This document shows positions 7,507 to 17,363 of a stretch of DNA of 64,000 nucleotides, piece after piece. Position 1 is the first letter of the stretch. Each line of letters opens with the position of its first letter. Under the pieces are notes generated by a model. The model saw only the letters and a program-made list of their open reading frames with translations. It was not told the DNA's origin and did not search any database. The translations under genes and the position numbers were made by a program. Source of the stretch: CANHBY01 sp046342195 (lineage in GTDB: Bacteria; Pseudomonadota; Gammaproteobacteria; Burkholderiales; Burkholderiaceae_C). The DNA lies in the NCBI GenBank assembly GCA_046342195.1, contig JBKDQE010000021.1:1-64000 (forward strand). The letters are read 5' to 3'.

Positions 7507-10500
7507 TTTCCAAAAACCTCCACTTCAGCCAAGGCTAGCGGGCCTTTCAACTTTTTCACAATACGCACAAAACGGCCCCGGGATGATACTTCCACATCCA
7601 GAGGGTTCCCAGGCGCTGCCCAACGTGCCCAGACAGGCCAGCGACGAAGAGAGGGGTCTGCCAATAAAGACGACAGCGACCGGCCCGACATATCAGCATC
7701 AGACACCCATACTTCCATATCCGACATTCGATCAGCGCAGCAGTCGGTGCGGGGCCAAAGGCGAATGGCGTCAATGTGTCGAATTGAACCCAGATCAACC
7801 TGCCACCAACTTTGCGGCCCACGCAGGGTCTGGGCCACCGACCCCTGGGCATAGACCCCGCGCGTTTGACCATCGACCGCCCGATGGGCTTCACCCCCAA
7901 GATCCGTCGATGACTGGCTCACCCGCTTGCCACGAGCAAGGTTGGCTGATGCCCTTCGGATCACCGGGAAAAGCTGTGCCGTAGGAACCCGCACAAACTC
8001 TGAAGCGCCTGGAGGCTTCCAACGCAGATCAATACGCCCCGAAGCTACGCGGTTTTGGTATTCAATGACCATTGAATAAGGCCGACCAGCCACCCAGCGT
8101 AACGGGGGCGACTGATCGCGACCTTTGGAGGCCGTTTTTTTCGAAGCAATCACCTGCTGCCCATCGACCCAGACTCGAACACTTTCATCAGACAAAGCCT
8201 GCAAAATGAAGACGCCAGAGGCAGGCGCCTGAATCAGGCCTGTCCAGCGAACCGAGGCAGCGCCTTTCAAAATGCCCCCTAACGGCGAGCCCTGCGCCCA
8301 GTCAGCATGAACAGCTTCGGTTCGAACCAGGGCCGGCACCCCGGAAAAATCAAGATTGGAAAAATAAGCCGCACTGAGGCCCGTGCCGGCCGATCGTGTC
8401 AAGGGTGCCGCAGGTTCCTCGGGGCCAATTTGTTGCACATAAGCTGACACAGAAGCCAACTCAGAGGCCAAAAGGTTCAGCCCCAGATGGGCCTCCACAG
8501 CGGCTTCGATTGTGGGAGCGGAACCATCGTGCAGGTAAGGCGCACTGCTCCAGACCCCGCGCAGTGAAGGGGTGGCCAAGCCACCGAGCACCGTCCCCAG
8601 GCGTTGGCCACTCGACGATTTCAGGGTGCCGATGTTGTGCAGCCCCTGTCCTGAGCGATCACCAAAAGCAGGGCCACCATGACAGCTTGCACAATGGTTC
8701 AAGAATACCGTTTTGCCCTTGAGCCCTTCCGCACTTAATGCGCCACCCGCAGAGCGATGTGGGCTTGGATCAGATTGACTCAAAGAGGCCACGTAGGCTG
8801 CCAAGGCATCCAGCTCAGCCGAAACACCGGCTTTTTTATCTCCCAGAGGCAAATGGCGAGTGCCTGAGTAAAATGCTTCATCCGACATCAAGCCCTTGCC
8901 CCCTGCCAAAGTACGGATTTGTTCTTCAAAGTCGTGAATTTCATCAAAGCGATCTGTCCAATTGAGCATACCTTGCCCTGCACCACGACCCCGCAGAGCC
9001 GGCGTATTACGCAGCCCTTCGCCAAAGCCGGTGAAGTCCCAGGTTCGTCCATCATGAGCGCCATCCATATGGCAACTGGCACAACTCAAGGAGGCATCGC
9101 CTGCAAGACGGGGGTCCTTCGCGTCATAAAATAATTGTTTGCCCCAAAAAACTTCAGGAGCCAGTTTTTCTGAAGCCACCGAAGAAATCGCTTTGAGCAG
9201 CGGCACACGGTGCTCTCCCCAGTTCACCAAGGGGCTCAAGTCATAGATGGCCAACTGGCGGTCCATGAAGTTGTTGACGTACAACTGAAGGCCATCTGGC
9301 GATACCATCACCCCCTCAGGAGCCCGTCCGGTATCAAAGCGAAACAGCTCAACTTTGCCCACGGGGTCTGTCACGGCAATTTCACGACTGGTTTGCAAGG
9401 CCACAAACAAATAGGCTCCACTGGGATGAAAAACCGCATCTGAGGCCCAACCGGATTGTGGATAACTCACTCGACCGGCCAAGTCTTCAGTCAGAGTTGT
9501 CAGGTTGATTCGTGAGCTGATTGCCCGAATTGTATTATTTGGTACAAGGGCTTGAGCGTCACGCAGTATGCCCCGCTTGATGTTGTCTTGCTTGGAGGGA
9601 ACCCAGGCGCTGTATCCATCGGGAGAAATCACCAACGGCCCCAGATAGTTGGGAACCCCCCTCCCCCTCTTTTCGGAATCTGTCTCGTCGCTATGAGCAA
9701 GCACGATGGTTTGGCGTATTTGGAAGGGCTCGGCATCAATCAGCAGCAGCTCGCCCCCCATCATGCCTGCGGCGCTGCGGGTTTGAACCTGGGCCGTGGC
9801 CTCACCGGGCAGAGGTGACGTGATGAAGCGTGATACAAACACTTGGGTACTGTTGTGGTTGACAGCCACATGGCGGGCATGTATTCCTGCCGATACCGAA
9901 GCCAATGTTGCACCAGATCCGGGATCAAGCTTGAGTAATTGTCCAGTGGCTGCCAGAACCACATAAGCGGCCAAACCATCAGGGGCAAATACCAAGCCAT
10001 ACGGCTGGGAAGCTCGGGGCAGTTCGATATGCTGCACGACCGTCAAGGTGACTGGGTCAATGACACTGATCGAATCGCTGCGCTGATTGACCACCCAAAC
10101 TCGGCGATCCGGGGCGATTGCCAGTGTGCGAGGTGACTCCCCTGCGGGAATTTCTGCCTCACGGCGCTGAGTGCCGGCATCAAACACGGTCACGCTGTGG
10201 TGATCCGGGTTGGCCATCCAGATGCGGCTCGAAGCGCCCGGCCGGTCTTCCCAAGCCAAGCTGGAAGATCGACTCGGAATTTGATCCGTGGGGCGCTCAA
10301 ATACGGCCTGGGCATGGCGTCGAAGCCCCAGTACCTGCCCACTGGGCGAGAGAGCTTGAACTTCGACCTGATAAATCCCTGCCAAAGAAAACCGGTGCGT
10401 TTGGCGGGTGGCTGCCGTGGGCCCCACAGGCGGCGTGCCATCGCCAAAATTCCATTGAAAACGCAGACCATCCGCCGCTGCGATACCGGCCTCAAAGACA

Positions 10501-13500
10501 CGCTCCTGACCCACCCTCAAGGGCGGAGACTCTGTCAAGGCCAAAGTCACTGGAGCGGGTTTGACAGACCATGCCACTTGCAGGCTGCTTGAGGCTCCAC
10601 GAGGGTCAGTGGCCCGCACCGTCACGGCAAAATCACCCGTTTCAACCGGACGTCCGCTGATGGTGCCTGAAACAGGATTGATCTCTACACCCAGCGGGAG
10701 GTTTGTTGCGGAAAAGCTCAACACCTCACCATCCGGGTCTGAGCCAGATAACAACACGGCATGCTGACGCCCCAGCACCCAATTTTGATCTGGTAACTGG
10801 GCGAGAATCGGGGGCTGATTCACCGGCGTACCAAAAACCTGCACTTCAGCCAAGGCCAGTGGCCCAGATCGATCCCGCTGAATGCGCACATAGCGACCCG
10901 CCGTACGAGCAGGTACCGTCCATTGAGGCCCGACGATTCCAGTTATTTTTGTATGCCACACCGAGGTATCAGCAAGCAGGTCATCCAACCCTCGATCAGA
11001 CATATCGCGAACCGATACCAATACATGCCATTTTGCCCAGCGGTCTACGCAACAATCCGTGCGATTCCACCATCGAATTGCCGCAAGAGACTTCTCGCTG
11101 CCCAAGTCCACTTGCCACCAACCCTGCTCGTCTGCCTGGGTATGACTCACTGAAAGAGACTTGAAAAAATCACCATTGATATTTCCATCTACGGCACGAG
11201 ACGCCACGGCCCCGAACTCGGTTGAAGACTGCAAGGCAGGTTGATTCTGAGACAGATTGTTAAAGTAGACGGTTCGCTCGCTGACCTGAGACCCAAAGTC
11301 CTGGAAATGACCCCGCCCCATTTCATGCCAGTTCACCCCATCACGGCTGGTATCAAAGCGCCACTGGCCGATGGCCCCTTCCGGAAGGTCAATGCGAGGC
11401 AAATACTTAAAACCGGTTACGATACGAGGCGCCCCCAGCTTGATCACTAATTCATGCGGATGCTGCTTTGTGACATTACTATACTGAGAATACCAGGCGG
11501 TCTTGGGGTCACCGTCGAGAGCTTGGGCAGCCCGACCCGGATCCTGGGTTTCCTCACTGCTCGCCATGGCCGTCCAGCCCCCGCGCGGCATAACACGGCC
11601 TTGCGCATCCAGCAAATTCAACTCAGCAATTGAAGCGGCAGGGCCGCCGTCCATGGCCGAAAGGGCGACCAAACGAACAAAATTGACTTCCTCAGGACCG
11701 CCATCTTGAACGGCCCACAGAACTTGCGTGCTGGTAGCAGCAATTGAATTAGAAACAGAGATGATTGATACAAACTGACCTGGATGGCTGGGTAGCCCCG
11801 AAATCAGGCCCGTTTCCGGGTGAATCGATAAACCTTCCGGCAAACCCCGGGCCGAAAAACGAAGCTCCCCCTTCTTGGGCGAGCTGGCTTCAACAGCCAG
11901 CCGAACCGGTGAACCGACGGAACTGATCTGGGAGTCGATCAAGGCCAATTGAGGGGCCTCTGTGCCATTAATGTGCATCATGTGCGCCACCGAGGGCACG
12001 CCACGCTCATTCATTGCAAACAGCATGTATGAGCCCGGCAAAATGACCGAAGGATTGCTTGGCAAATCAACCTGATAGCGCCCTTCTCCCGCAACAGAAA
12101 AACGCAGGGGAATGCGCCGCTGACCATGGTTTACCGTGTGGGACACTGCCGACAGCCGAACCAAGGCGAACGCCACAACTGCCGAATCAAGTTCCACCTG
12201 AATCCCGGTTCCATGGCTTGCTTTGGTGGGGGCATTTTTGATCACGGGCCGTTGCGCAGAAGTTCCATCAGGGTTCAGAAGGTAGTAGGGGGTATAAATT
12301 TGTGCATCGGGATGGTTGGCCCCGCAACCCGAGCCGCACAAGCCCCCGCCTGCTGTCAATACCCTGGCATCCGGCAGAAGCATCGCCACACTGTTGTCGT
12401 TCCGGGCCACAGCCATGGGTGCCAAGGTGGTGAAGCGCTCTGTAACAGGATCCCACAGCTCACCCGGTAAAACAGCCAAATCATCGGACAAGGGCCTGTG
12501 GGCTGTCTGCCCGCCAATGATCATCACTTGGCCATTCGGCAACACCACCGAATGAGCATTCACCCGGGGGTAGGCCATGGGCGCCAGCTTTCGTGCAGAC
12601 AAACCCGTGTTCATATCAATCAAGTAAGCTGCCCGTGACCCCGGTTCGTTCTGACGACCCGCCATGCCCCCCACTTTAAGAGCCTTGCCCACCTCAAATA
12701 ATGCGACAGAGCCTTGCTGGGTCAGATCATCGTCACCACGCAGAGTGGCCCAATTCAGCTTGCCGCGCCCACGGGGGTCGATCCAGTGCATGGCAGGCCC
12801 AGGCCCTGCCCGTAGCACCATGCCATGAGGTGCCGTGAGCATCCAAGGGTGCTGTTCAGCGGCATTCAGGCCCACCCCACCCTCATTCGATGAAAGCTCA
12901 AAGGTCAGATGACTGAGCCTTCGCCAGCCTGAAGCCGAATTCCATACCTCGGCATACTGGTCTGCAGAGGCGCCACCATACCCCCCCCCGGCCGTCAGCA
13001 CTTCCCCGTTGGCCAAAATTGTATTGGCAGCATGGCAACGCGGCGCAGTCAAGAGGGGCCCGGAAGACCAGCGAGCGCTGCCGGGATCGTAAAGACTGGT
13101 TTTTTCGCTTTGATCTCCCCCGCTCACCAGCAGCGAGCTATCAGAGAGATGAATGATGCCGGCGCAATACATATCGTGCCCGGTCTCGGTCACGCGGCGC
13201 TCAGTGACTTCGCCTGACGCAGGATCCCATTCACTGGTAAACGTGCCACCTCCAGCCCCGACACTGAATTTGCCACTGGACGACCAAAAAAGCACTTTAC
13301 CATTGGGTAATTGGGCTGCAGCGGCAGGAACAATGGGCAAAGATACCAACCCCGACCACTCTCCCTTGGAGGGATCTGCCAAAGGCAGCACAGGGGGCGG
13401 TAGCGGATCAGCAGGCCGCTCTCGTGATAAAGATGCTCCCCGTGCAGGAGGCACAGACTGTGGCGACTCTATCGGGTCTGAGTCACTGCCACAACCCCCT

Positions 13501-13553
13501 AGAGCCAAGGCTGCCCAAAACCATAGAATTCTCATTCGCGTGAAAAAATGCAT
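7503..13553 (-). CDS. Giant modular lipoprotein: kelch/galactose-oxidase-like, discoidin, PKD, beta-propeller, dihaem cytochrome, PA14
   Basis: About 2016 residues. A lipobox (LALGGCGSD) makes it a lipoprotein. In order, with rough limits: kelch propeller plus DUF1929-type early-set domain as in galactose/glyoxal oxidases (65-530); Ig-like putative-binding domain (535-620); two discoidin F5/8 type C domains (625-908); a second Ig-like domain (910-1000); PKD (1000-1085, WNFGDGTPP); YVTN-type beta-propeller (1100-1455); a dihaem cytochrome-c-peroxidase-like region with CASCH at 1491-1495 and 1621-1625; PA14 (1725-1865); a third discoidin domain (1870-2016). Carbohydrate or surface binding plus electron transfer outside the inner membrane is likely. 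The copper-oxidase site is altered. The start at 13553 is chosen for its lipoprotein signal; 13535 is also possible. A cytochrome c gene overlaps its stop. Confidence 0.85.
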   Translation of the reverse strand: MHFFTRMRILWFWAALALGGCGSDSDPIESPQSVPPARGASLSRERPADPLPPPVLPLADPSKGEWSGLVSLPIVPAAAAQLPNGKVLFWSSSGKFSVGAGGGTFTSEWDPASGEVTERRVTETGHDMYCAGIIHLSDSSLLVSGGDQSEKTSLYDPGSARWSSGPLLTAPRCHAANTILANGEVLTAGGGYGGASADQYAEVWNSASGWRRLSHLTFELSSNEGGVGLNAAEQHPWMLTAPHGMVLRAGPGPAMHWIDPRGRGKLNWATLRGDDDLTQQGSVALFEVGKALKVGGMAGRQNEPGSRAAYLIDMNTGLSARKLAPMAYPRVNAHSVVLPNGQVMIIGGQTAHRPLSDDLAVLPGELWDPVTERFTTLAPMAVARNDNSVAMLLPDARVLTAGGGLCGSGCGANHPDAQIYTPYYLLNPDGTSAQRPVIKNAPTKASHGTGIQVELDSAVVAFALVRLSAVSHTVNHGQRRIPLRFSVAGEGRYQVDLPSNPSVILPGSYMLFAMNERGVPSVAHMMHINGTEAPQLALIDSQISSVGSPVRLAVEASSPKKGELRFSARGLPEGLSIHPETGLISGLPSHPGQFVSIISVSNSIAATSTQVLWAVQDGGPEEVNFVRLVALSAMDGGPAASIAELNLLDAQGRVMPRGGWTAMASSEETQDPGRAAQALDGDPKTAWYSQYSNVTKQHPHELVIKLGAPRIVTGFKYLPRIDLPEGAIGQWRFDTSRDGVNWHEMGRGHFQDFGSQVSERTVYFNNLSQNQPALQSSTEFGAVASRAVDGNINGDFFKSLSVSHTQADEQGWWQVDLGSEKSLAAIRWWNRTDCCVDRWAKWHVLVSVRDMSDRGLDDLLADTSVWHTKITGIVGPQWTVPARTAGRYVRIQRDRSGPLALAEVQVFGTPVNQPPILAQLPDQNWVLGRQHAVLLSGSDPDGEVLSFSATNLPLGVEINPVSGTISGRPVETGDFAVTVRATDPRGASSSLQVAWSVKPAPVTLALTESPPLRVGQERVFEAGIAAADGLRFQWNFGDGTPPVGPTAATRQTHRFSLAGIYQVEVQALSPSGQVLGLRRHAQAVFERPTDQIPSRSSSLAWEDRPGASSRIWMANPDHHSVTVFDAGTQRREAEIPAGESPRTLAIAPDRRVWVVNQRSDSISVIDPVTLTVVQHIELPRASQPYGLVFAPDGLAAYVVLAATGQLLKLDPGSGATLASVSAGIHARHVAVNHNSTQVFVSRFITSPLPGEATAQVQTRSAAGMMGGELLLIDAEPFQIRQTIVLAHSDETDSEKRGRGVPNYLGPLVISPDGYSAWVPSKQDNIKRGILRDAQALVPNNTIRAISSRINLTTLTEDLAGRVSYPQSGWASDAVFHPSGAYLFVALQTSREIAVTDPVGKVELFRFDTGRAPEGVMVSPDGLQLYVNNFMDRQLAIYDLSPLVNWGEHRVPLLKAISSVASEKLAPEVFWGKQLFYDAKDPRLAGDASLSCASCHMDGAHDGRTWDFTGFGEGLRNTPALRGRGAGQGMLNWTDRFDEIHDFEEQIRTLAGGKGLMSDEAFYSGTRHLPLGDKKAGVSAELDALAAYVASLSQSDPSPHRSAGGALSAEGLKGKTVFLNHCASCHGGPAFGDRSGQGLHNIGTLKSSSGQRLGTVLGGLATPSLRGVWSSAPYLHDGSAPTIEAAVEAHLGLNLLASELASVSAYVQQIGPEEPAAPLTRSAGTGLSAAYFSNLDFSGVPALVRTEAVHADWAQGSPLGGILKGAASVRWTGLIQAPASGVFILQALSDESVRVWVDGQQVIASKKTASKGRDQSPPLRWVAGRPYSMVIEYQNRVASGRIDLRWKPPGASEFVRVPTAQLFPVIRRASANLARGKRVSQSSTDLGGEAHRAVDGQTRGVYAQGSVAQTLRGPQSWWQVDLGSIRHIDAIRLWPRTDCCADRMSDMEVWVSDADMSGRSLSSLLADPSLRRWPVWARWAAPGNPLDVEVSSRGRFVRIVKKLKGPLALAEVEVFGK

Positions 13554-13712
13554 ACCCCTGCCAAAATGATTCAGACAAAAAAAGAGTGACCACCTGCAAA
13601 AAAACTGCTCGCACAAATTAAGCTTGGACTGAGCGTAAAAAAGACCCTGCTGATCTACTAAAACCAGCAAAAAAACCATGGAATCTGGAAACTTTAGAGA
13701 GAGATTGAGGGC

Positions 13713-13738
13713 AATTAAACCCCCTGATCGGGGGAAAA
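13713..13738 (-). terminator. Rho-independent terminator after hemW
   Basis: On the minus strand a CCCCC-GATCA-GGGGG hairpin (13720-13734) is followed by TTTAATT. It lies 20 bp after the hemW stop and ends the rph-rdgB-hemW transcript before the lipoprotein gene. Confidence 0.65.
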
Positions 13739-13754
13739 AATCATGGATGCCAGC

Positions 13755-15035
13755 TCAATCGTTGCCGGGTGAATAAGCCACATCCGCCTCAGGCAAGAAT
13801 AAACTCAGCACATCGTTGAGAAAATTGAAGCCGCGCCCGGTGGGGTAAATCTGGTCACCATCGAAGGCCAGCCAATCACGCTGAACAGCGGCATCAATTG
13901 CCGCTTCAGCCGCCGACCAGGGCAGGCCAGTGCGCTCAGAGAACATGGGGCGAGCAAAGCCATCTTGAAGCCGCAGGGCGTTCATCATAAATTCGAAAGG
14001 TAAATCGGCACGCGCCACTTCAATATCTTGAGAGACAGCATCGCCCAGACGAGCTTGCATCATGTAGGCCTGCGGATCGCGATAGCGCACTTGCCGAATA
14101 ATGCGGCTGGGGTAACTCAATTTGCTATGAGCCCCTGCTCCAATACCCAAATAATCACCAAACTTCCAATAATTCAGGTTGTGAACACAACGATGATTGC
14201 CCCGTGCAAAAGCAGACACTTCATAGCGGGCCAATAAGCTCCTGGATGTACGCTGCACAATGAGGTCAAGCATGTCAGAAGCCAGGTCATCGTCGGGCAA
14301 TTGGGGCGGGTTGTTGGCAAAAGCGGTATTAGGCTCCAGCGTGAGGTGGTAAATTGACAAGTGAGGGGGGCGCAGCGCCAAGGCTTGGGCCAAATCTTGG
14401 TCAAGGTCTTTCAAGGCCTGACCAGGCAGGGCATACATCAAATCAATGTTGAAAGTTTCAAAAAACTCGGCCGCCTCCTGAACAGCAGCCAACGCTTGAT
14501 CCGCGTCATGAACTCTGCCTAGGGCTGCCAAGTGATGATCACTGAAGCTCTGAACCCCCACAGAAAGACGATTCACCCCAGCCTGCCGAAAAGCCTTGAA
14601 GCGTTCTCGTTCGAAAGTTCCGGGGTTGGCTTCGAGGGTGATTTCACAATCAGGCTCCAGCGGCAAAACCGACCGCACATGCCCCAGCAAACGATCGATA
14701 CGGTCGGGCTCGAACAAGCTCGGGGTACCGCCGCCCATAAAAATGCTATGCACCTGCCGGCCCCAGATCAATGGCAAACTGGCCTCAAGGTCAGCCTGCA
14801 ACGCCTGAATATAGTCGTCTTGGGGAAGCCCCCCCCCAACATGGTCAGAACGACGCCCCCACTCGTGGGAGTTGAAGTCACAGTAAGGACACTTTTTAAG
14901 ACACCAAGGAAGGTGAATATAAAGCGACAAGGGTGGCAAAGCCGGTAAGCTGAGGGTTCCCGTGCGCATGTAGCGCATCAAGCGCTGGGCAGCCGTCTCA
15001 AAGACCCGACCACTTTGGGCACGGGCCAGAACCAT
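13755..15035 (-). CDS. hemW: Radical SAM haem chaperone HemW
   Basis: Oxygen-independent coproporphyrinogen oxidase-like radical SAM protein. The 4Fe-4S motif is HLPWCLKKCPYCDFN (CxxxCxxC), followed by FMGGGTPSL, the SAM-binding stretch. Members with this short N-terminus are the HemW group, which binds haem and is not the HemN oxidase. About 426 residues from the ATG at 15035, which directly follows the rdgB stop; later ATGs at 14978 and 14969 are also plausible since the conserved domain begins only at IHLPW. It is the last gene of the rph-rdgB-hemW series on this strand and has its own terminator. Confidence 0.93.
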   Translation of the reverse strand: MVLARAQSGRVFETAAQRLMRYMRTGTLSLPALPPLSLYIHLPWCLKKCPYCDFNSHEWGRRSDHVGGGLPQDDYIQALQADLEASLPLIWGRQVHSIFMGGGTPSLFEPDRIDRLLGHVRSVLPLEPDCEITLEANPGTFERERFKAFRQAGVNRLSVGVQSFSDHHLAALGRVHDADQALAAVQEAAEFFETFNIDLMYALPGQALKDLDQDLAQALALRPPHLSIYHLTLEPNTAFANNPPQLPDDDLASDMLDLIVQRTSRSLLARYEVSAFARGNHRCVHNLNYWKFGDYLGIGAGAHSKLSYPSRIIRQVRYRDPQAYMMQARLGDAVSQDIEVARADLPFEFMMNALRLQDGFARPMFSERTGLPWSAAEAAIDAAVQRDWLAFDGDQIYPTGRGFNFLNDVLSLFLPEADVAYSPGND

Positions 15036-15036
15036 G

Positions 15037-15639
15037 TCAACCAAACCAGACCTCACGCATCAAGCCGAGCATCTGGGCCATGGCCTGGGCACGATGGCTG
15101 TATTGGTTTTTGACTTCAGGAGCCAACTGGGCCACACTTTGCCCGAGCGAAGGTATCCAGAGGAGTGGGTCATAACCAAACCCGCCCTGTCCGATCGGCT
15201 CGCGCAGAACCTCACCATGCCAACGCCCCAAGGCCACAAGAGGTTCGGGGTCGTCAGCACATCGAACGGCCACCAAGGCACAAACAAAACGGGCTCGCCG
15301 ATGAGATTCACCCATCAAATGCTCAAGCAACAAGCGGTTGTTATGCGGGTCTCCAGCAGGTTGACCCCACAAAGTGGCATACCGTGCTGATTGAACCCCC
15401 GGGCGGCCCCCGAGGGCTTCAACGCACAAACCAGAATCGTCGGCAATGGCTGCGCATCGTGCCCCTGCTGAAGCATGGCGAGCCTTGGCCAAAGCATTTT
15501 CAATGAAGGTGCCAAAGGGCTCCTCGACTTCCGAAATACCCAATGAGCCTTGGGTCATCACATCAAGGCCGAAAGCCGCCAGCAAAGCCTGTAATTCGAC
15601 GAGTTTATGGGCATTATTGGAGGCAAGAACCAGCTTCAT
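15037..15639 (-). CDS. rdgB: XTP/dITP pyrophosphatase (RdgB/HAM1 family)
   Basis: Removes non-canonical purine triphosphates (dITP, XTP) from the nucleotide pool by hydrolysis to the monophosphate. The 200-residue length and signatures are standard: N-terminal LVLASNNAHKLVEL, the metal and base site FIENALAKARHA, ADDSGLCVEALGGRPGVQSARYA, and the C-terminal GFGYDPLLWIP. It lies 12 bp after rph and touches hemW, so the three are probably one transcript. Confidence 0.96.
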   Translation of the reverse strand: MKLVLASNNAHKLVELQALLAAFGLDVMTQGSLGISEVEEPFGTFIENALAKARHASAGARCAAIADDSGLCVEALGGRPGVQSARYATLWGQPAGDPHNNRLLLEHLMGESHRRARFVCALVAVRCADDPEPLVALGRWHGEVLREPIGQGGFGYDPLLWIPSLGQSVAQLAPEVKNQYSHRAQAMAQMLGLMREVWFG

Positions 15640-15651
15640 AAAACAAGCCTC

Positions 15652-16386
15652 TCAGCTGGCCAAAGCCAAACGCTGGGACACCAAAAGCTCCCGAACCCCC
15701 TTGTCGGCCAGAGTCAACATTTGAGCCATTTGATCCCGGGAGAAAGCCGCCCCCTCAGCAGTACCCTGAACCTCCACAAACCCACCCTGCCCCGTCATGA
15801 CCACGTTCATGTCCGTGTCGCATTCAGAGTCTTCGCTGTAATCAAGATCAAGCAAAGGCATTCCACGCAGCATGCCCACCGAGATCGCCGCCACCTCGGT
15901 GCGAATCGGCGAAGCGGTCAAAACCCCGCGAGCCAGCAACCACGAAACGGCATCGTGTGCGGCCACATAAGCTCCTGTGATGGAGGCTGTACGGGTGCCC
16001 CCATCGGCTTGCAGGACATCACAATCCAGCGAAATCGTGCGCTCGCCCAAGGCAGCCAGATCAAATACGCAGCGCAAAGAGCGCCCAATGAGGCGCTGAA
16101 TTTCCTGAGTGCGCCCGCTTTGTTTGCCGCGGGCCGCTTCACGTTCACTGCGGCTGTGGGTTGATCGAGGCAACATGCCATATTCGGCGGTCACCCAACC
16201 GCTGCCGCTGCCGCGCTGATGGGGCGGAACTTTTTCTTCGACAGATGCTGTACACAATACTTGAGTATCGCCAAAAGACACCATCACCGAGCCTTCGGCA
16301 TGCTTGGTATAACGGCGGATGATTGAAACAGGGCGCAAAGCATCAGCCGCCCGACCATGCTCGCGATGAATTGAAAAAGTACTCAT
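15652..16386 (-). CDS. rph: Ribonuclease PH
   Basis: Phosphorolytic 3'-5' exoribonuclease that trims tRNA 3' ends. The 244-residue protein shows the family start with RAADALRPVSI, the phosphate-binding SVEEKVPPHQRGSGSGWVTAEY, and EIQRLIGRSLRCVFDL and DCDVLQADGGTRTASITGA. The C-terminal sequence is complete, unlike the frameshifted copy of E. coli K-12. It heads the rph-rdgB-hemW series; the PP2C gene ends 45 bp upstream. Confidence 0.97.
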   Translation of the reverse strand: MSTFSIHREHGRAADALRPVSIIRRYTKHAEGSVMVSFGDTQVLCTASVEEKVPPHQRGSGSGWVTAEYGMLPRSTHSRSEREAARGKQSGRTQEIQRLIGRSLRCVFDLAALGERTISLDCDVLQADGGTRTASITGAYVAAHDAVSWLLARGVLTASPIRTEVAAISVGMLRGMPLLDLDYSEDSECDTDMNVVMTGQGGFVEVQGTAEGAAFSRDQMAQMLTLADKGVRELLVSQRLALAS

Positions 16387-16431
16387 TGGAATTTTCGTTG
16401 AACCTCAAAACAGCCCTTAAAAAATCAAGCA

Positions 16432-17349
16432 TCAGGCCTTTTTTTGCACCGACGATCGGCGAATGGCTTCATTAATTTCCTTGATTGAGCGCTCAATCTC
16501 GGCTTCGTCAAGCTCATTTCGCGCGCCTTGCCCCAGCATGCTCGCCTGAATGGTGGAAGCAAAAACTTCTTCCCCCAAAGATCGGGTCGAGATACCCCCA
16601 TTTTCAACATCATCCGAGGCTTCCCATTCAACCGCCAAAACCGAAACGTTGTCGCATTGCGCACCACCTATACGCAAGGCCTGTTCCACCAAATCAGGCA
16701 CGGCCTCTGAGACAACTTTCCGAGTCAACTGCTCAGTAATGAACGTATCGCTGAGATTGCTCCACAGGCCATCGGAACACAACATCAGACGGTCACCGTC
16801 TTTCATGGGCAGCGGCCCGACAGCATCCACCACAGGCCGCCCAGGGCTACCCAAACAGGTGAACAACACATTGCGATTGACTTTTTCCTGGGCCATCGGG
16901 CTGCCCTGACTCAAAGCATTTTGGAGCTCAGAATAAGAATGATCTCGCGTGCGGGTAACGAGTTTGTCGCCACGCACCATATACAAACGCGAATCACCGC
17001 AATGCGCCCAATAGACTGATCGACCTTGAATCAAGCAGGCCACGATCGTTGTGCGTGGGGTATCGATCAGTGCCCTCTGGGTAGCGTAACGCAGTAACTG
17101 ATGGTGGCCTGCCAAAATGGCTTCCTGGAGAAACCGAATCGGATCAGAAAGGCTGGGTTTGCAGTCGCGCTGAAACATGGCCGCCATGGTTTGCAATGCC
17201 AACTGGGAAGCAACCTCTCCTTCCGGATGGCCACCCATGCCATCAGCAAGGGCAAATAAACCAGCATCACGTGTATAACAATAACCAAGGCGATCCTCGT
17301 TTTTCTCACGTCCCCCTTTGCGACTGACTTGATACACGGAAAAGCGCAT
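16432..17349 (-). CDS. PP2C-type Ser/Thr protein phosphatase
   Basis: Metal-dependent PPM-family phosphatase, 305 residues. Motifs are REKNEDRLGY (~15-24), ALADGMGGHPEGEVAS (~34-49), AHCGDSRLYMV (~115) and CSDGLWSNL (~188), which supply the aspartates of the two-metal centre. It has no membrane segment. A Ser/Thr kinase gene lies 14 bp upstream on the same strand, so the two form a reversible phosphorylation pair. Targets cannot be read from the sequence. The last ~60 residues are a less conserved tail. Confidence 0.93.
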   Translation of the reverse strand: MRFSVYQVSRKGGREKNEDRLGYCYTRDAGLFALADGMGGHPEGEVASQLALQTMAAMFQRDCKPSLSDPIRFLQEAILAGHHQLLRYATQRALIDTPRTTIVACLIQGRSVYWAHCGDSRLYMVRGDKLVTRTRDHSYSELQNALSQGSPMAQEKVNRNVLFTCLGSPGRPVVDAVGPLPMKDGDRLMLCSDGLWSNLSDTFITEQLTRKVVSEAVPDLVEQALRIGGAQCDNVSVLAVEWEASDDVENGGISTRSLGEEVFASTIQASMLGQGARNELDEAEIERSIKEINEAIRRSSVQKKA

Positions 17350-17363
17350 GCGATCTCCAGACC

